Assembly (NCBI GenBank): GCA_003290165.1
Contig: QNQO01000449.1
Span: forward strand, 722,227-786,226
Reading direction: 5' to 3'
DNA from: Berberis thunbergii
Lineage: Eukaryota; Streptophyta; Magnoliopsida; Ranunculales; Berberidaceae
Length of the DNA stretch: 64,000 bases
Every line of letters begins with the position of its first letter. The first letter of the stretch is position 1. The position numbers and the translations under genes were made by a program. Shown one piece after another: positions 47,900 through 59,190 of the stretch. A model generated the notes under the pieces. That model was not told where the DNA came from. It ran no database searches and saw only the letters and a list, made by a program, of their open reading frames with translations.

Positions 47900-48345
47900 T
47901 AGAATAACTAGGACATCATCGCCTAGACTATCCAAGATATGGTGGGATCGATCCATCAATAATCACCCATCTTCTCGAAATAGATCCCTTGAAGAAAACT
48001 GCCAACCAGAAAAAAAAAAACCAAGGCACACGAAAGAAACGCTATCATAAATGATAAGGTACAACGTTTACTTGACACAAACATGATCAAGGAAGCATGA
48101 TACACCAACGGGCTAGCCAATGTCGTTCTCGTAAAAAAGAAAAACATGAAGTAGAGAGTGTGCGTAAACTTCACCAATCTAAACAAAGTCTACCCCAAGG
48201 ACAACTTTCCACTCCCTTGGATCAATCAGATCATAGACGCCACATCAGTACATAGCCTCCTCAGTACATTAGTTCTACCCTCGTACATGACGACCATGGA
48301 ACCGAAAGGCCAGTATACTACACCAGCAAAACCTTTGTAAAAGCA
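47900..48345 (+). pseudogene. Element A reverse transcriptase, N-terminal part only
   Basis: Blocks KVQRLLDTNMIKEA and NVVLVKKKNM lead into RVCVNFTNLNKVYPKDNFPL. After IDATSVHSLLS near 48260 the sequence jumps to the RNase H region (GQYTTPAKP). The FxDAxSGY, FGLKNAGATYQ and YxDD blocks are absent, so the catalytic core is deleted. Confidence 0.8.
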
Positions 48346-49050
48346 TAAGCACACTATCCAGACCTGGAAAAGTTGGCTCTGGCGCTAGTCATATCCTCCA
48401 GGAAACTAAGGCCCTACTTTCAGGCCCACTCCATAATGGTTCCGATCAAACACCCACTTCGCTTGATATTACATAAACCCGAGCTATTTGGTAGGATGGT
48501 GAAATGGTCAGTAAAACTTGGGTCGTTTGACATAAACTACGCTCCAAGAACCACCATCAAAACCCAGGCGCTTGCTGATTTCATTGTTGAATTCATCGAT
48601 GGAGAAGAACCGAAAGTAGGCTACCAATTCACGAAATTCGATGTCCAAGATTGGACCCTGCGTTACGATGGATCTTCCATAAGGCGAGCGGAGCAGGGAT
48701 CGCTCTCCGCTCCCCTAGCGGCTTCACCCTAAAAAAGGCCATCATATTTGGTTTCCCCGCTTCAAACAACGAAGCCGAATACGAAGTCCTCCTGTCAGGT
48801 CTAAAGATAGCTTTAGGGATCGGCATAGATCGCCAACAACATACAGTGACTCAAGACTAGTAGTCAACCAGGTCAAAGAAGATTTCAATAGTAAAGATCC
48901 ATGCACAGTAGCCTACCGCAACAAGGTACTCGGCGTAATGAGCAAGTTCAAGAACTATCAGCTCACACAGTGCTTCCGAGATGACAACCAGAGGGCTGAT
49001 GAGCTAGCGAAAGAAGCCTTGGCCTCCAACGGCCTCATCGGATATTAGAA
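48346..49050 (+). pseudogene. Element A RNase H domains (RT-linked and additional)
   Basis: The first domain (48373-48620) has ALALVISSRKLRPYFQAHSI and GRMVKWSVKLGSFDINYAPR. The second (48640-49050) has LRYDGSSI, SNNEAEYEVLLSGLKIALG and, after a shift, SDSRLVVNQ. The arrangement matches element C. Frameshifts separate the blocks of the second domain. Confidence 0.8.
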
Positions 49051-49079
49051 GAAATCAAGCCTCGACACATAAGAGCATG

Positions 49080-50342
49080 GGAATATCTACGCCGCGGAGA
49101 CACAACCCAATTGGATGACTTCAATACTAGAATATATAGCAATAGGAGCCTTACCAAAAGATAAGGTTGAAGGACGAAAACTTAAAAACAGTGCAGCAGT
49201 GTATACTCTCCTTAACGACAAGTAATACAGAAGATCGGTAACATGGCCACTACTTCTATGTCTATCGCCCTCAGGGGCTAGACAAGTCTTAGAAGCTATC
49301 CACAGCGGCATATGCAGGAATCGCCCATGCGGGAGAACCCTTGCCCACAAGGCTCTGACTTTAGGGTACTATTGGCCGACCATGCAGCGGGACGCCAAAT
49401 ATACAGTTCTCAAGTGCGACAAATGTCAAAGGTTCGCACCATACACCCACATGCCGACCCAGTCACTAACTCCAATGACTAGTCCATGGTCGTTTGCATA
49501 ATGGGGAATGTACATCATCGGACCACTCCCTGCATCGGCTTGTAAAAAATTCCTTCTTATCGCCGTTGACTACTTCACCAAATTGGTCGAGGCCGAGTCC
49601 CTATCAAAAATAAGGCAGGTCCAGATCAAAAAGTTCATATGGGCTACCATCGTCAAAAAATTTGGCATCCCCAGAGTATTGGTCAGTGACAACGGAACGT
49701 AGTTCGAATGTAGCAAAGTGAAAGAATTGTGCCAAAGGTAGGGAATAAGGCACCACTTCTCTTGGCCAAATACCCCTAAGCCAACGACCAGGCGAAAGTT
49801 ACCAACCAGACAATCCTAGAAGCCATCAAAAGAAAACTCGATGCAACCAAAGGAAAATGGGCTCCAGAGCTACCAGGAATACTCTAGGCATATCGAACAA
49901 CCAAAAGAATCCCTATCGGAGAGACACCTTTCGCCCTAGCATGCGGGTCAGAAGCTATGGTTTCGGTAGAACTTGAGGTGCCAACCTTCTTGACGAAATA
50001 GTTCAGACCAGGCGAGAACGACGAAGCCTTAAGTGTGGGACTAGACCTCTTCAACGAAAATGGGATCTGGCCTCCACCAAGATAGTCGTCTACCAACAAC
50101 GGATGGCGCAATACTACAACAAAAAGGTCAAGCTAGGCGAATTCAAGGTGGCTAACTAAGTACTACGAAAAACCCAGCAAAACACCAAAGAAATCGGGGT
50201 AAGAAAGCTAAATCCGAATTGGGAAGGACCTTACAGAGTTGCTAAGGTTAACAGGCCGGGAACATACAGGCTGGAAGACGTCGCCGACGATGGGTTAAAA
50301 CGACCATGGAATGTAAAGCATTTCAAAAAGTATTATCAATAA
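49080..50342 (+). pseudogene. Element A integrase
   Basis: The region begins with TQLDDFNT-like sequence, an HHCC region (CDKCQRFAPYTHM), and a core frame at 49508-49702. The first catalytic D is replaced (MYIIGPLP for MDIIGPLP). The second is kept (VSDNGT). In the third block E is replaced (DQAKVTNQT for GQAEVTNQT). The C-terminal end has LNPNWEGPYRVAKVNRPGTY and ends at TATTATCAATAA (50342). Several stops interrupt it, so it is doubly inactive. Confidence 0.8.
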
Positions 50343-50399
50343 AATATTTTGCTTTTACCAAAACTTCCACTGCTGTCCATTACAACCCTCGTTAACCCT

Positions 50400-51250
50400 G
50401 GTTACGGTCAGACTCGAACATTTTTCCAAAGCCTAATCTGCTTTGTGTGGGTCACGACGGCTGAGGAAGTGGGAGTCTAGTCAGCGTTTGTCTGCTGATG
50501 ACGACGACTAGCCAAGGGATTTTTTCTCTCGATGCAGACGATGATCGCTAAATTAGCTAGGTAAGCTTAGTCAGTTCGTGACTGATGACGACAACTTTTG
50601 GTGCCCAAAGCCTAATCCGCTCCGCGCAGGTCCAATGGCTAAGGAAGTGGGAGTCTAGTCAGCGCTTGTCCGCTGATGACGACGACTCGCCAAGGGTTCG
50701 TTGCTCTTGATGCAGACGATGATGGCCGAATTAGCCAGGTAAGCTTAGTCAGTTCACGACTGATGACGACAACTTCTGGTGCCCAAAGCCTAATCCGCTT
50801 CGCGTGGGTCACGACGGTTGAGGAAGTGGGAGTCTAGTCAGCGCTTGTCCGATGATGACGATGACTCACTAAGGGATCATTGCTCTCGATGCAGACGATG
50901 ATCGCCAAATTAGCCAGGTAGCTTAGTTAGTTCGTGACTGATAGCTTCTGGTTCCCAAAGCCTACTCTGCTCTGGGTTGTGATGACTGAGGAAGTTGGAA
51001 TCTAGTCAGCGCTTGTCCACTAATGACGACGACTCGCCAAGGGATCATTGCTCTTGATACAAACAATGGTCACCGAATTTACTAAACAAAGCTTAATCAA
51101 TTCAAAACTGATGACAACAACTCCCGACACGCAAAGCCTAATCCGCTTTGCGTAGGTCACAATGACTAAATGAATGGAAGCAAAAGTCAATGCTAGTCCA
51201 CCAACACTGAGGGAGTCATTGCAGACAACGACTTAAAGAATTTGATCAAC
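50400..51250. repeat. 178-bp tandem repeat of element A
   Basis: The word AGCTTAGTCAGTTCGTGACTG recurs at 50569, 50747, 50925 and 51095 (intervals 178, 178 and 170). A second related word, AGTCTAGTCAGCGCTTGTCC, lies about half a unit away. The repeat is clearly related to the 179-bp array of element B (shared TAGTCAG, GATGACGA and GGAAGTGGGAGTCTAGTCAG words) and sits in the same place, between integrase and the antisense ORF. Confidence 0.85.
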
Positions 51251-51473
51251 TCTTGACCAACGACGACTCCCGCTGATCAACCCCTAATCTGCCACGATAG
51301 CAACAAAACACAACAATATATTTGGACTGACAAAAAAAAAATTTCTTGATAGTATAAACCCTACAGTCTACAAAGCAACAAAAGGAAATATGACAATGCA
51401 AGGCAGAATAATATTTTTATCCAAAAGAGAAAACATGTCTATATGATATTCGCCCAAGAAGGGACAATGCAAT

Positions 51474-53108
51474 CTAAGGAGAAACATCCTCCTCATCAGT
51501 TAGCCTCGCAACGCCAGAGCCTTCCTTTTGCTGAATCGATCCAAAAGTTGCCCTCCTATAGCGGGTGAAGTCGAGATCAATGTTGAGATACTCTCCCTTA
51601 ATCAGTTCCAAGAGCTCTAGTCTGCCCCAAATTACCTCAAACAAGATTAGCGGCCTCCTACTAGACACATCAAAATCTTCGTGCCCAACAACGCTTCATA
51701 ATGTGAACATTCATCGAACAACATTTGCTCTGCCTCCATAGCACGGCGAAGCCCTTTGTCTATCGCGGCTTCCAGCCGCTGCCTTTCAATGGCCCATTTC
51801 GCCTCCGAATACTTCCTTTCAAATTTTTCAGCCCTTCGTTCAGAGGCCCACTTGTCATAGTAGTATCCAGGCACTCCAATTCTGCCCTGGCCCGCTTCAA
51901 CTCGGCGCGAGTCATACCAAGTTGGATTCGGCAACCCTTAGCTGAGCCCTTATTTCATCTACCGCGTCAGCAACAAGGGTCGTGACCTCCACACCCTCAA
52001 GGTCCACAACAGTGCCGGAACCTTCTGCCCGATAAAGGGCATCCGAGTATGACATCCACAGATCAGCAAAGGTCTTCTCCAGAGCAAGGGCCCTTCCACA
52101 GGCTTCAAGATGCAGCGAGAAAGGAACATGCAGTTTCGAAGTACGAGCATCCAAAAGGAGGTCGCCACTATAGAAGACTACTTCTTCCTCGGGGTAACCA
52201 CATGAAGCACGCTCTCCTTCAGCTCAGCAAGCCCAGAGGGGCTGAGCGGGGCCAGACTCTTCTTCCTCACACGACAAGCAACCATCACCTCAGTTAGGGA
52301 ACCCGACCCTAGGTGAGCCCCATAAGAACACCGCAGCTGCCCATTGCATATGACATCTCCTAGCATTACTACCCCTCAATGGAAATCAAATGAAGCTCCA
52401 AAAACTTATTCTCCAGTCGCTTCTCTTCCTCACTCACTGAGGGACGAAATAACAAACTTCTCTGAAACAAAGGAAAAACATCAGGACCAATGTCACAAGA
52501 AGGATGTGCAAAGATATGCATGCACTAAAGAAGAACTCACCATGATCGAACTGAAAGTATCAGGATACTCTACGACTCCCGAGCTTGAAGTAACCGGAAT
52601 CCACAGAAGCCAAGAACCATTGCTTCTCCAAGGATTTGTCGCTACTCACCATCAAACACATACAAGGCGGACAAGTCTGTATACATATACCCCTTGCATC
52701 CAACCGAACATTGGTCAAGCAATGAATAACTGGTGGAGTCAAATGAAGGCCAGTGTCATGAGCCCTTAGGAGAATTACTAGCAGTATCTTGAACTCGCTC
52801 AACACCATCTGACCGGGAGGCAAGCGAAAATGAGTAAAAAAGTGCCTGACATCATTAGGAACCAAAAACCGGAGTCCAGACTCAAACATACCTCGGTGCA
52901 AGCCTATAAACCCGTGAGAAGGTACAATCAGACCTAACACTCTAGACGCGGCAACAAGATACAAACCACTAGGGATACAGTACAAATTATGAAGTCTAAT
53001 CAACTCAGTTTCGTCGACCAAACTATCACCAAAGAGATTCATACAGACAAGGGATAACATATCCCTGGAAGCAATTTTGACACTATCGGCCATTAGAAGA
53101 AAGAACAT
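51474..53108 (-). pseudogene. Element A antisense ORF (Transposase_28-like plus coiled coil)
   Basis: The N-terminal frame (53108-52560) is open for 182 codons and includes ESGLRFLVPNDVRHFFTHFR followed by LPPGQMVLSEFKIL, matching the putative gypsy-type transposon domain pattern. The C-terminal frames (52154-51912 and 51934-51647) are charged and helical, with ERKYSEAKWAIERQRLEAAI. Frameshifts separate the parts. The start is about 230 bp from the 3' LTR, as in elements B and C. Confidence 0.7.
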
Positions 53109-53324
53109 ATACTACGGTTCGAAAAGATAGCGCAGATAACAATGAAAAAATAATCCTCAGATTAGTAAATATTTATAGTGGAGGCAAACCAAACTTCTCC
53201 TCCTTGAGCAGTCGTGTATCTATTAAATATCATGTGCCACTCGAAACCAATTCTTCAGGTCCAATCATCATGACGGTACATATGCCTTTTCAACAAATCA
53301 ATGGACCAATGTAAACACCCCACT

Positions 53325-53340
53325 AACTCGGGTGAGTAGC
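53325..53340 (+). promoter_or_regulatory. Element A polypurine tract
   Basis: AACTCGGGTGAGTAGC precedes the 3' LTR. The G run is interrupted by a T compared with the tract of element B (ACTCGGGGGGAGTAGC). Confidence 0.7.
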
Positions 53341-54009
53341 TGATGATAAATCAAAATAGACCGATTTCATGATCGTACACGTGTCATGATGATCTTAAGG
53401 AACTACAGGCTCAAGCATCGGCCCAATAAAGATCCAGCCAAAGTGGTTCTAAGCCCGCTCAACTGCGGTCCATCAAACAGGCCCAAACTCCCATAACATG
53501 CTAGACCCATACGTCTCACAACTATCCACGATACCCATAAGCCCTCTTCAGGCAAGTATCTCGAGGATCGGCTTCAGATGGGCAACTACAGTTGTTCTTT
53601 GCTTTCAACTAGAAAGCAAACTCCAAAGTACCCTCCACACAAAGAAACTCCCTTCTATGGATTGAGAAGTATCCCCCGCGTATCTAGGAGTGCAGAGCTA
53701 ACATGAAACTTCCCTCCTGCAGTGTGACTCTTAATTAGAGAGGATCTCCACGAAAGATCTCCTTCCTAAACTACACCTACGATGCCCTGGTTGAACCAGG
53801 ACTCCTTGTACTATAAAGAAGACATAAGGTTGGTAAGCTAAGGTACGCGACAAATTTCCTGTTACAGCATTACACATTCCTCAGATCCCTGTTTGACTTT
53901 AGCATCGGAGTGTCATCAGCCACCCCACGGTGGTATATGGCTCACGTGTGTTACTTGTGCAGTTCAGCAAGAACAGGGTCAAAGCAGGGACAAAAAAATG
54001 ACTACATCA
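53341..54009 (+). repeat. Element A 3' LTR
   Basis: A 669-bp LTR starting TGATGATAAATCAAAATAG and ending GACTACATCA, followed by the target duplication CCCAC. It belongs to the same family as 37478 and 45855 but shows more differences from each than they show from each other. The TATA region reads TATAAAGA near 53814. Confidence 0.85.
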
Positions 54010-54017
54010 CCCACCAT

Positions 54018-55096
54018 CTACAGATATGCCATTTTCAAGTCAGGAAGGGAAATAAAGGCCTTTGCTAGAGCATCATGCCCCTCGAGCACAATAGCCTCCG
54101 CCCCAGCGGACGAATCAAGATCTTGCCCCACAACTCTGTGTCCCCCCTCCGAAGGGGTCGAACGCTCAGGAGCAGGATTAGGCGCAGTGCGACGCTTCCT
54201 TGAAAACATAAAAGAATAAAGTGCCTAATTCAACTCTGTCCTCCTTGACGGACTAGGGATCTTAACCATCAGAAGCTTCATCTTCTTCGAATAAAGTTCA
54301 CCTTCAAACTTCGATTTTGGGATTCTAAAAAGAGTGGGGGCCACATGTCAGTAAGCCCACAGTCCGCTACGCTTGATATTATAGGGTTGGATGACATCCT
54401 CCTCTCGCATCAGAGGCATGTCATGAAATTTATCCATGACCGCTTTGTCTCTAGAAGAAAGGGGTGTCGTTGTAAATTTCCCTACATAAAGAACGAATAA
54501 CAATTCAATATGCAATCAACAAAAGCGGGATCAAGAGCGGAATTAAACTTACTCAGTTGCCTGAACTCCCACTCGATCAGACGACTATCAAGCTTGGAAT
54601 ATTTTGAGTCTGTAAAAGCCATGAAGCAATACTTCTTCCAGAACTTGTAATTGTCAGGCAACTTGCCAAAACAAGACGGCGACTTCAACACACACACAAC
54701 ATGCTCGTTTATCTGAGGAGAGGTGAGAAATTTGATCACTCTTTGAGACACTCGGACACCATCATCCCTCGCCCTAATCAGAATGGCAATCACCGTCCTA
54801 TACCCGTTTGGCACCAGCTAAAAGGGCAAAATGTCGAGGTATGCCAAAAAGCTCCAAATTTCCTCGATAATAGGAAAATGAACGTTCGATTGATGCATAT
54901 CTCATTGCAAGAAAATAAATACTTTCGGAGGAGACAATAACATCTGACCAACACCCGAAGTGAAGAACATAAAATCATCAGGGATCCCACACTTTTCATG
55001 AAGGCCCTCCAGATTCGACTCGGAAATTGAAAGCTCATCGAAAATGATAAGGCCTTTAGCGAAGAGTTCATCGAGAAGCTGATTCTGGCTCACCAT
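54018..55096 (-). pseudogene. Element B antisense ORF, N-terminal part (split by element A)
   Basis: From 55096 the minus strand reads MVSQNQLLDELFAKGLIIFD, then a shifted block, then MPNGYRTVIAILIRARDDGV and VSQRVIKFLTSPQINEHVVC (54814-54482), matching the putative gypsy-type transposon domain. A proline-rich linker follows (APNPAPERSTPSEGGHRVVG, 54209-54018). It ends at the target duplication; the C-terminal half continues at 37472-36010 beyond element A. Confidence 0.75.
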
Positions 55097-55353
55097 GGAA
55101 GAATGTACAAACTTTCAATTGTGAAAGCCAAACAGAAAGCAAAACAACAAAGCAGAGTCTCTAGGATCGAAGGAGTAAATAAATTAAACTCTGCGGAGAA
55201 GGGGATTTATATAAAAACAAGGATTCTCGCCTTTTTTGAGAGATCGCATGCCCAATTAATGACGTGCGCCGCTCGAGGAGATGATTCAGGCTCAATCATC
55301 ATGACCGCCTAGTTCCTTCATGACATGACTTCATGGACTGACGAGCTACCAAC

Positions 55354-55371
55354 TAACTCGGGGGGAGTAGC
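55354..55371 (+). promoter_or_regulatory. Element B polypurine tract
   Basis: AACTCGGGGGGAGTAGC precedes the 3' LTR of element B. It is the best preserved tract in the window. Confidence 0.8.
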
Positions 55372-56027
55372 TGATGATACACCAAATCGTCCATTAATCC
55401 GTGTCATACACGTGTTATGATGCTCTCATCAACAGAGTAAAGCGAGCCTAACTGCCTGCCCAATCTGACAAAGCCCACCGAGGCAGAGTCCAAAAAGTTG
55501 GACCCAAATAACAGCCCCCTATTAAGCCCATACATCACATGGTCAAGCCCAATACCCGTAAGACCTAATAAGGTAAGTATCTGGAGTAACGATTTGAGAT
55601 GAACATGCCAACAATACATTGATTTCGACTAGGAAACAAATACCAGAGTATAATTCAAGCATGGAAACTCCCCTACATGGACAACAATCCAAAATGGAAA
55701 AATCTCTCGCGGATCTAGGCGCACAAGTCGAGTAGGGAAACTCTCCTACATGGACGACTTTCAGCAGTGAAAGGATTTCCAACAAGATATTTTTTCCTAA
55801 ATTACGCCACAAAAGGCCTAACCAAACAAGGACTTTTGCATGATAAACATGACACAAAGTTGATGAACAAAGGTACACTAGAAAACCCAATTGACAACAT
55901 CACACCTTTCTCAAACCCTGTATGACTTAAGCATTGGAATGCCATCGGTCATCACAATAGTGGTATTTGGCTCACGTGTGTTCCATGTGCACGTTAAGGT
56001 TAAGGAGAACGGGATTTGACACCATCA
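55372..56027 (+). repeat. Element B 3' LTR
   Basis: A 656-bp LTR starting TGATGATACACCAAATCGTC and ending GACACCATCA, followed by the target duplication GCTTG. It matches the 5' LTR at 30036 through its length with scattered differences and short indels. Confidence 0.9.
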
Positions 56028-56032
56028 GCTTG

Positions 56033-58190
56033 AACTAACAAAAAATATAAAAGAAAAAGAAAAAGTTTGACTAGGATGAGATCTACCCACCGAGACGAAG
56101 ATTTGTGCTTGTGAAATAGGAGATCAGTGAGAGAGATCTGCTGAGGGGATTGGGGAGAAAGGCTTCTGAGGAGGAGGAGGAACATTGCACACAGGTTGGT
56201 GACATTGTAGACGTTACGAAGAGATCACATGTTGTGTTCTTAAGAAATGAGCAAAACATTTCAAAACATAACTTGCTCATTTCAAAATATTTTCAAGTAA
56301 TTCAAATTTTTTTTATTAGGTAACTCAAAGTACTACAATTTTTGTGTTTTGATAAGGTTGAGAACCAGTCTTGATCGATCATATAAGTTGGCTGAAAGTC
56401 AGGGACACTATTCTGTTTTCATTGCAAGATATATTTGCGCGACTTTAGTAAAATGACCATAACTTGCTCATTTAAAAACATTTTCAAGTGATTCAATTTG
56501 TATTTATTAGATAACTCAAAATACTACATCTTTTATATTTTGATGAGGTTTAGAATCGGTCTCAATCGAGGTTTAAATTAGTTGAAAGTACTACATTCTT
56601 TTTATATTACTAGTTTTATCAACAGGTGGTGAAACAATCGAATGGGGGAAAGAGTAGAGAAGCAAAAGATAGAATGGATGGCTCACTTACAGAAAAGTTG
56701 GAGTCGATAATGGGGAGGGGAGATTTAAGGGGATTTGGAGAGTTTGAGGGTTTCGATATGTAACGGTTTCGATTTTTAGGAGATTTTGAGAGATTTTAGG
56801 GAGAGTGAAGAGATTTGCAAGAGATTTGAGTGTGGGTAGAGATTTGAATGTGGGAGAGGGAGAAATTTCAAATGAGGGAGGGAGGAATTTCTTGTCGATT
56901 TGAATAGGGAGGGAAAAAAGTTGGGTTTTAATTTATATAGGTGGTGTGAGAAAGAATGGTGGTGCGAGAAAGAAAGTAGGTGGTGTGGGAGAGTAGAATG
57001 ATGTGAGAAAGAGAAAATGGTGGTGTGGAGTAGTTGTTGTCTTTGTAAAATAAAATCTATAAGGTTAGTTTTGAAATGCAACTTTTTGTTTGTCACATGC
57101 CTCAAAATGCTTCATCACTCACTTCATTCATCTCAACGTGTGGAACGTAGTAGAAAGCAAATTAATAAATAAAACCCTTACACTCACTGGCCACTAAACT
57201 TACTCTTAAAGGAAAATGTTTTTTTTATACGACTTTTCAATACTTTCCAAGTTTTTTTGGGGTTAACAAAAAAACATAAGAAAAAAAATGCAACTGTTTT
57301 GGCAAAGTTCTTTTTTATATAATAGGTAAAGAAAAGTTTCAAAAGTATTTTATATTCCTTTTTTTTCTATTACATTTCTATATTAACAACATATTACTAT
57401 TTATATTTATATTAATCTTTAATGATCATATCTATTTCCTGCAATGATATATCCTTTTGGTCCTTGTGTGATTTGGCTTTTAGTTTTTGTTCAACTAGAG
57501 ATCTATTTTTGGAACGATGATAAGTTGATTTCTTCAAAAATATACATAGGCAACTCATCTGTGCTTGATGGTTTATTTTTTGTGTGGTTTGAGAACTTTT
57601 TCAAAAATGTTTTCATGCACTTTATTGTCATTCTTACAGATAAATTAGAATATAATGTTCAAATGTATTTTTATGAGAATTTGGATATTACTGAAAATTT
57701 ATTTGTGAAACTAATTTTAAAATGTGCTTGATTAATTTGAAAATGAATTTTGAAAACTTTTTCGGATTTTTCTATATGCTTACTGCATTAAGAAATCTTT
57801 TGAAATATCCAAACTTAACTTTTGAGTCTAGCTCAGTATTCAATGCAATTTACTTGGATAATGGAATCCTACAAATCTTCAAATAAGAAATGTCTGAATG
57901 GACAATCAGATAAGCGACTTAGAATTCAATGCAACATCACAAAATTTAAAAGGAATCTGAATGGACATGCGTATGAAGATTCAAGGACAAACGAAATGTA
58001 AAAAAGACTTATCTTTTGGATAAGAACATAACTTATCTTTTGTTCAGAACTAGTGTAATACTCGTGCCATTGGCACTACTACAGAGTACAACGCACTTTC
58101 ACGGAATTGTCGAATAATCGCAATTGGATTTTTATTTCATTATTTAAAAAAACACTTACAATGAATTAACTCTGACAAAAAAATGGAATG
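56033..58190. other. Non-coding DNA including a dispersed repeat
   Basis: Positions 56260-56600 contain two related copies (offset about 180 bp) of a TAACTTGCTCATTTCAAAAC...AATCGGTCTTGATCGA-type block. Positions 56640-57060 are purine-rich and share GGTGGTGTGAGAAAG motifs with 4260-4380. The 57101-58190 part is AT-rich; the 95-codon plus-strand frame at 57444-57731 (MIYPFGPCVIWLLVFVQLEI) has no recognised domain. Confidence 0.35.
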
Positions 58191-58204
58191 ACAACTAAAA
58201 CAAC

Positions 58205-58378
58205 ATTCATGCTAGCTTCGAAATAATCCTCATCAGTTGCATCAGGAGTGGACTCACTGAAGATGCCAGCGATCTCCACCTTAGTAAACATCTCACCAAG
58301 AGCCTTCAGCTTCATCATAACAGGTAGCAAATCTCCCAGTGTGACTTTACCACCCAATTGACTCCTCAGTGAAATAAA
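58205..58378 (-). pseudogene. Fimbrin (actin-bundling protein) N-terminal exon fragment
   Basis: After an acceptor GCAG at 58379-58382 the minus strand reads FISLRSQLGGKVTLGDLLPV, MMKLKALGEMFTKVEIAGIF and SESTPDATDEDYFEAS. This fits the N-terminal region of plant fimbrins, where a stretch like GRVTVGDLPPV.KLKAF precedes an EIDFE.FL segment. The acidic segment is altered (DYFEASMN for IDFEAFLR) and the frame then runs into unrelated codons. No other fimbrin exons were recognised, so it is a single-exon relic. It lies outside the CACTA terminus at 58499. Confidence 0.65.
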
Positions 58379-58498
58379 CTGCATGAAGTCCATCCAAATT
58401 CACAATTCATTTCCCATAATCCATCAATGTAAATTATTGACATGTTAGGGATGATGATCTAGCCTCCTCTCAAAACATCCACCTTAACCCATCACTGA

Positions 58499-59190
58499 CA
58501 CTACACCAAAAACCCCCATTAGCCACGGTTTTTATACCGTGGGCGTAAGACATTGCCACGGCTAAGAGCCGTGGACTATAGGGGCGTCGCAAAAATTTTG
58601 TCACGGCTAAAAGCCGTTGCTAAACATTGTAGCAACGGTTTTATGGTTGAAGGGGGGGGGGTTATTTGCAGAAATTAGCAACGGTTATAAACCGTTGCAA
58701 TAAAATTAGAAACGGTTATAAACCGTGGCTAAAGTAGCAACGATTCTAAGCCGTTACTATGTGTAAATATTAGCAACGGTTATAAACCGTGGCTAACTAA
58801 ATAGCTACGGTTTATAGCCGTGGCTAACTATGACAACGGTTTTGAACCGTGGCTAAGTTTATATATTTGCAACGGTTTTAAACCGTGTCTAAAAGTAGCA
58901 ACGGTTTCTAGCCGTGGCTTACCTTTGCAACGGTTTTGAACCGTGGCTAAGTACATGTATTTGCAACGGTTTTAAACCGTGTCTAAAAGTAGAAACGGTT
59001 ATTAGCCGTGGCTAACTGTGGCAACGGTTATGAACCGTGGCTAAAATAGTGTAAATTAAAACCGTGGTAAAGGTACTAGCAACGGTTTTTAGCCGTAGTA
59101 ATATGGAACCACGATGTGAAACCGTTGGCAATGAAAACAAAATTCAAAAAAAAAAGAAATCTGTTTTGTTGCAACGGTGTAAAACCGTTG
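58499..59190. repeat. CACTA-3 left terminal and subterminal repeats
   Basis: Inverted units such as GCAACGGTTTTAAACCGTTG, TAGCAACGGTTATAAACCGT and CTACGGTTTATAGCCGTGGC recur about every 30-40 bp for some 690 bp, with more than twenty AACGG or CCGT cores. Many units are short palindromes centred on TTTTAAA or TTATAAA. A run of nine Gs lies near 58650. The pattern is that of CACTA subterminal binding sites. Confidence 0.85.

Larger units (their letters stand above)
37478..54009 (+). mobile_element. Element A: Tat-type Ty3/gypsy retrotransposon inserted in element B
   Basis: The outer LTRs at 37478-38157 and 53341-54009 are flanked by CCCAC (37473-37477 and 54010-54014), and both flanks are element B antisense ORF sequence. 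The interior holds LTR, gag, protease, then 6.5 kb of CACTA DNA, then a second LTR-gag-protease block, then partial RT, two RNase H domains, integrase, 178-bp repeats and an antisense ORF. Without the extra segment 39369-47746 it would be about 8.2 kb, a normal size for such an element. Confidence 0.8.
30036..56027 (+). mobile_element. Element B: Tat-type Ty3/gypsy retrotransposon, pol-deleted, split by element A
   Basis: The outer element of the nest. Its 5' LTR (30036-30665) and 3' LTR (55372-56027) are flanked by the same 5-bp sequence, GCTTG (30031-30035 and 56028-56032). Between them lie the primer binding site, gag, protease, an LTR-like scrap (32872-33000), the last codons of integrase, a 179-bp tandem array and an antisense ORF split by element A at 37477/54010. 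Reverse transcriptase, RNase H and most of integrase are missing, so B is non-autonomous. Without the A insertion it would be about 9.5 kb. Confidence 0.85.

Noticed and set aside
45855..54009. Treating 45855-54009 as a separate complete element with its own two LTRs
   Set aside because: The bases before 45855 (ACCCC) do not match those after 54009 (CCCAC), whereas the bases before 37478 do, so the outer LTR at 37478 is the true partner of the 3' LTR.
57444..57731. A 95-codon hydrophobic plus-strand ORF
   Set aside because: AT-rich composition, no recognisable family, no promoter or splice evidence.
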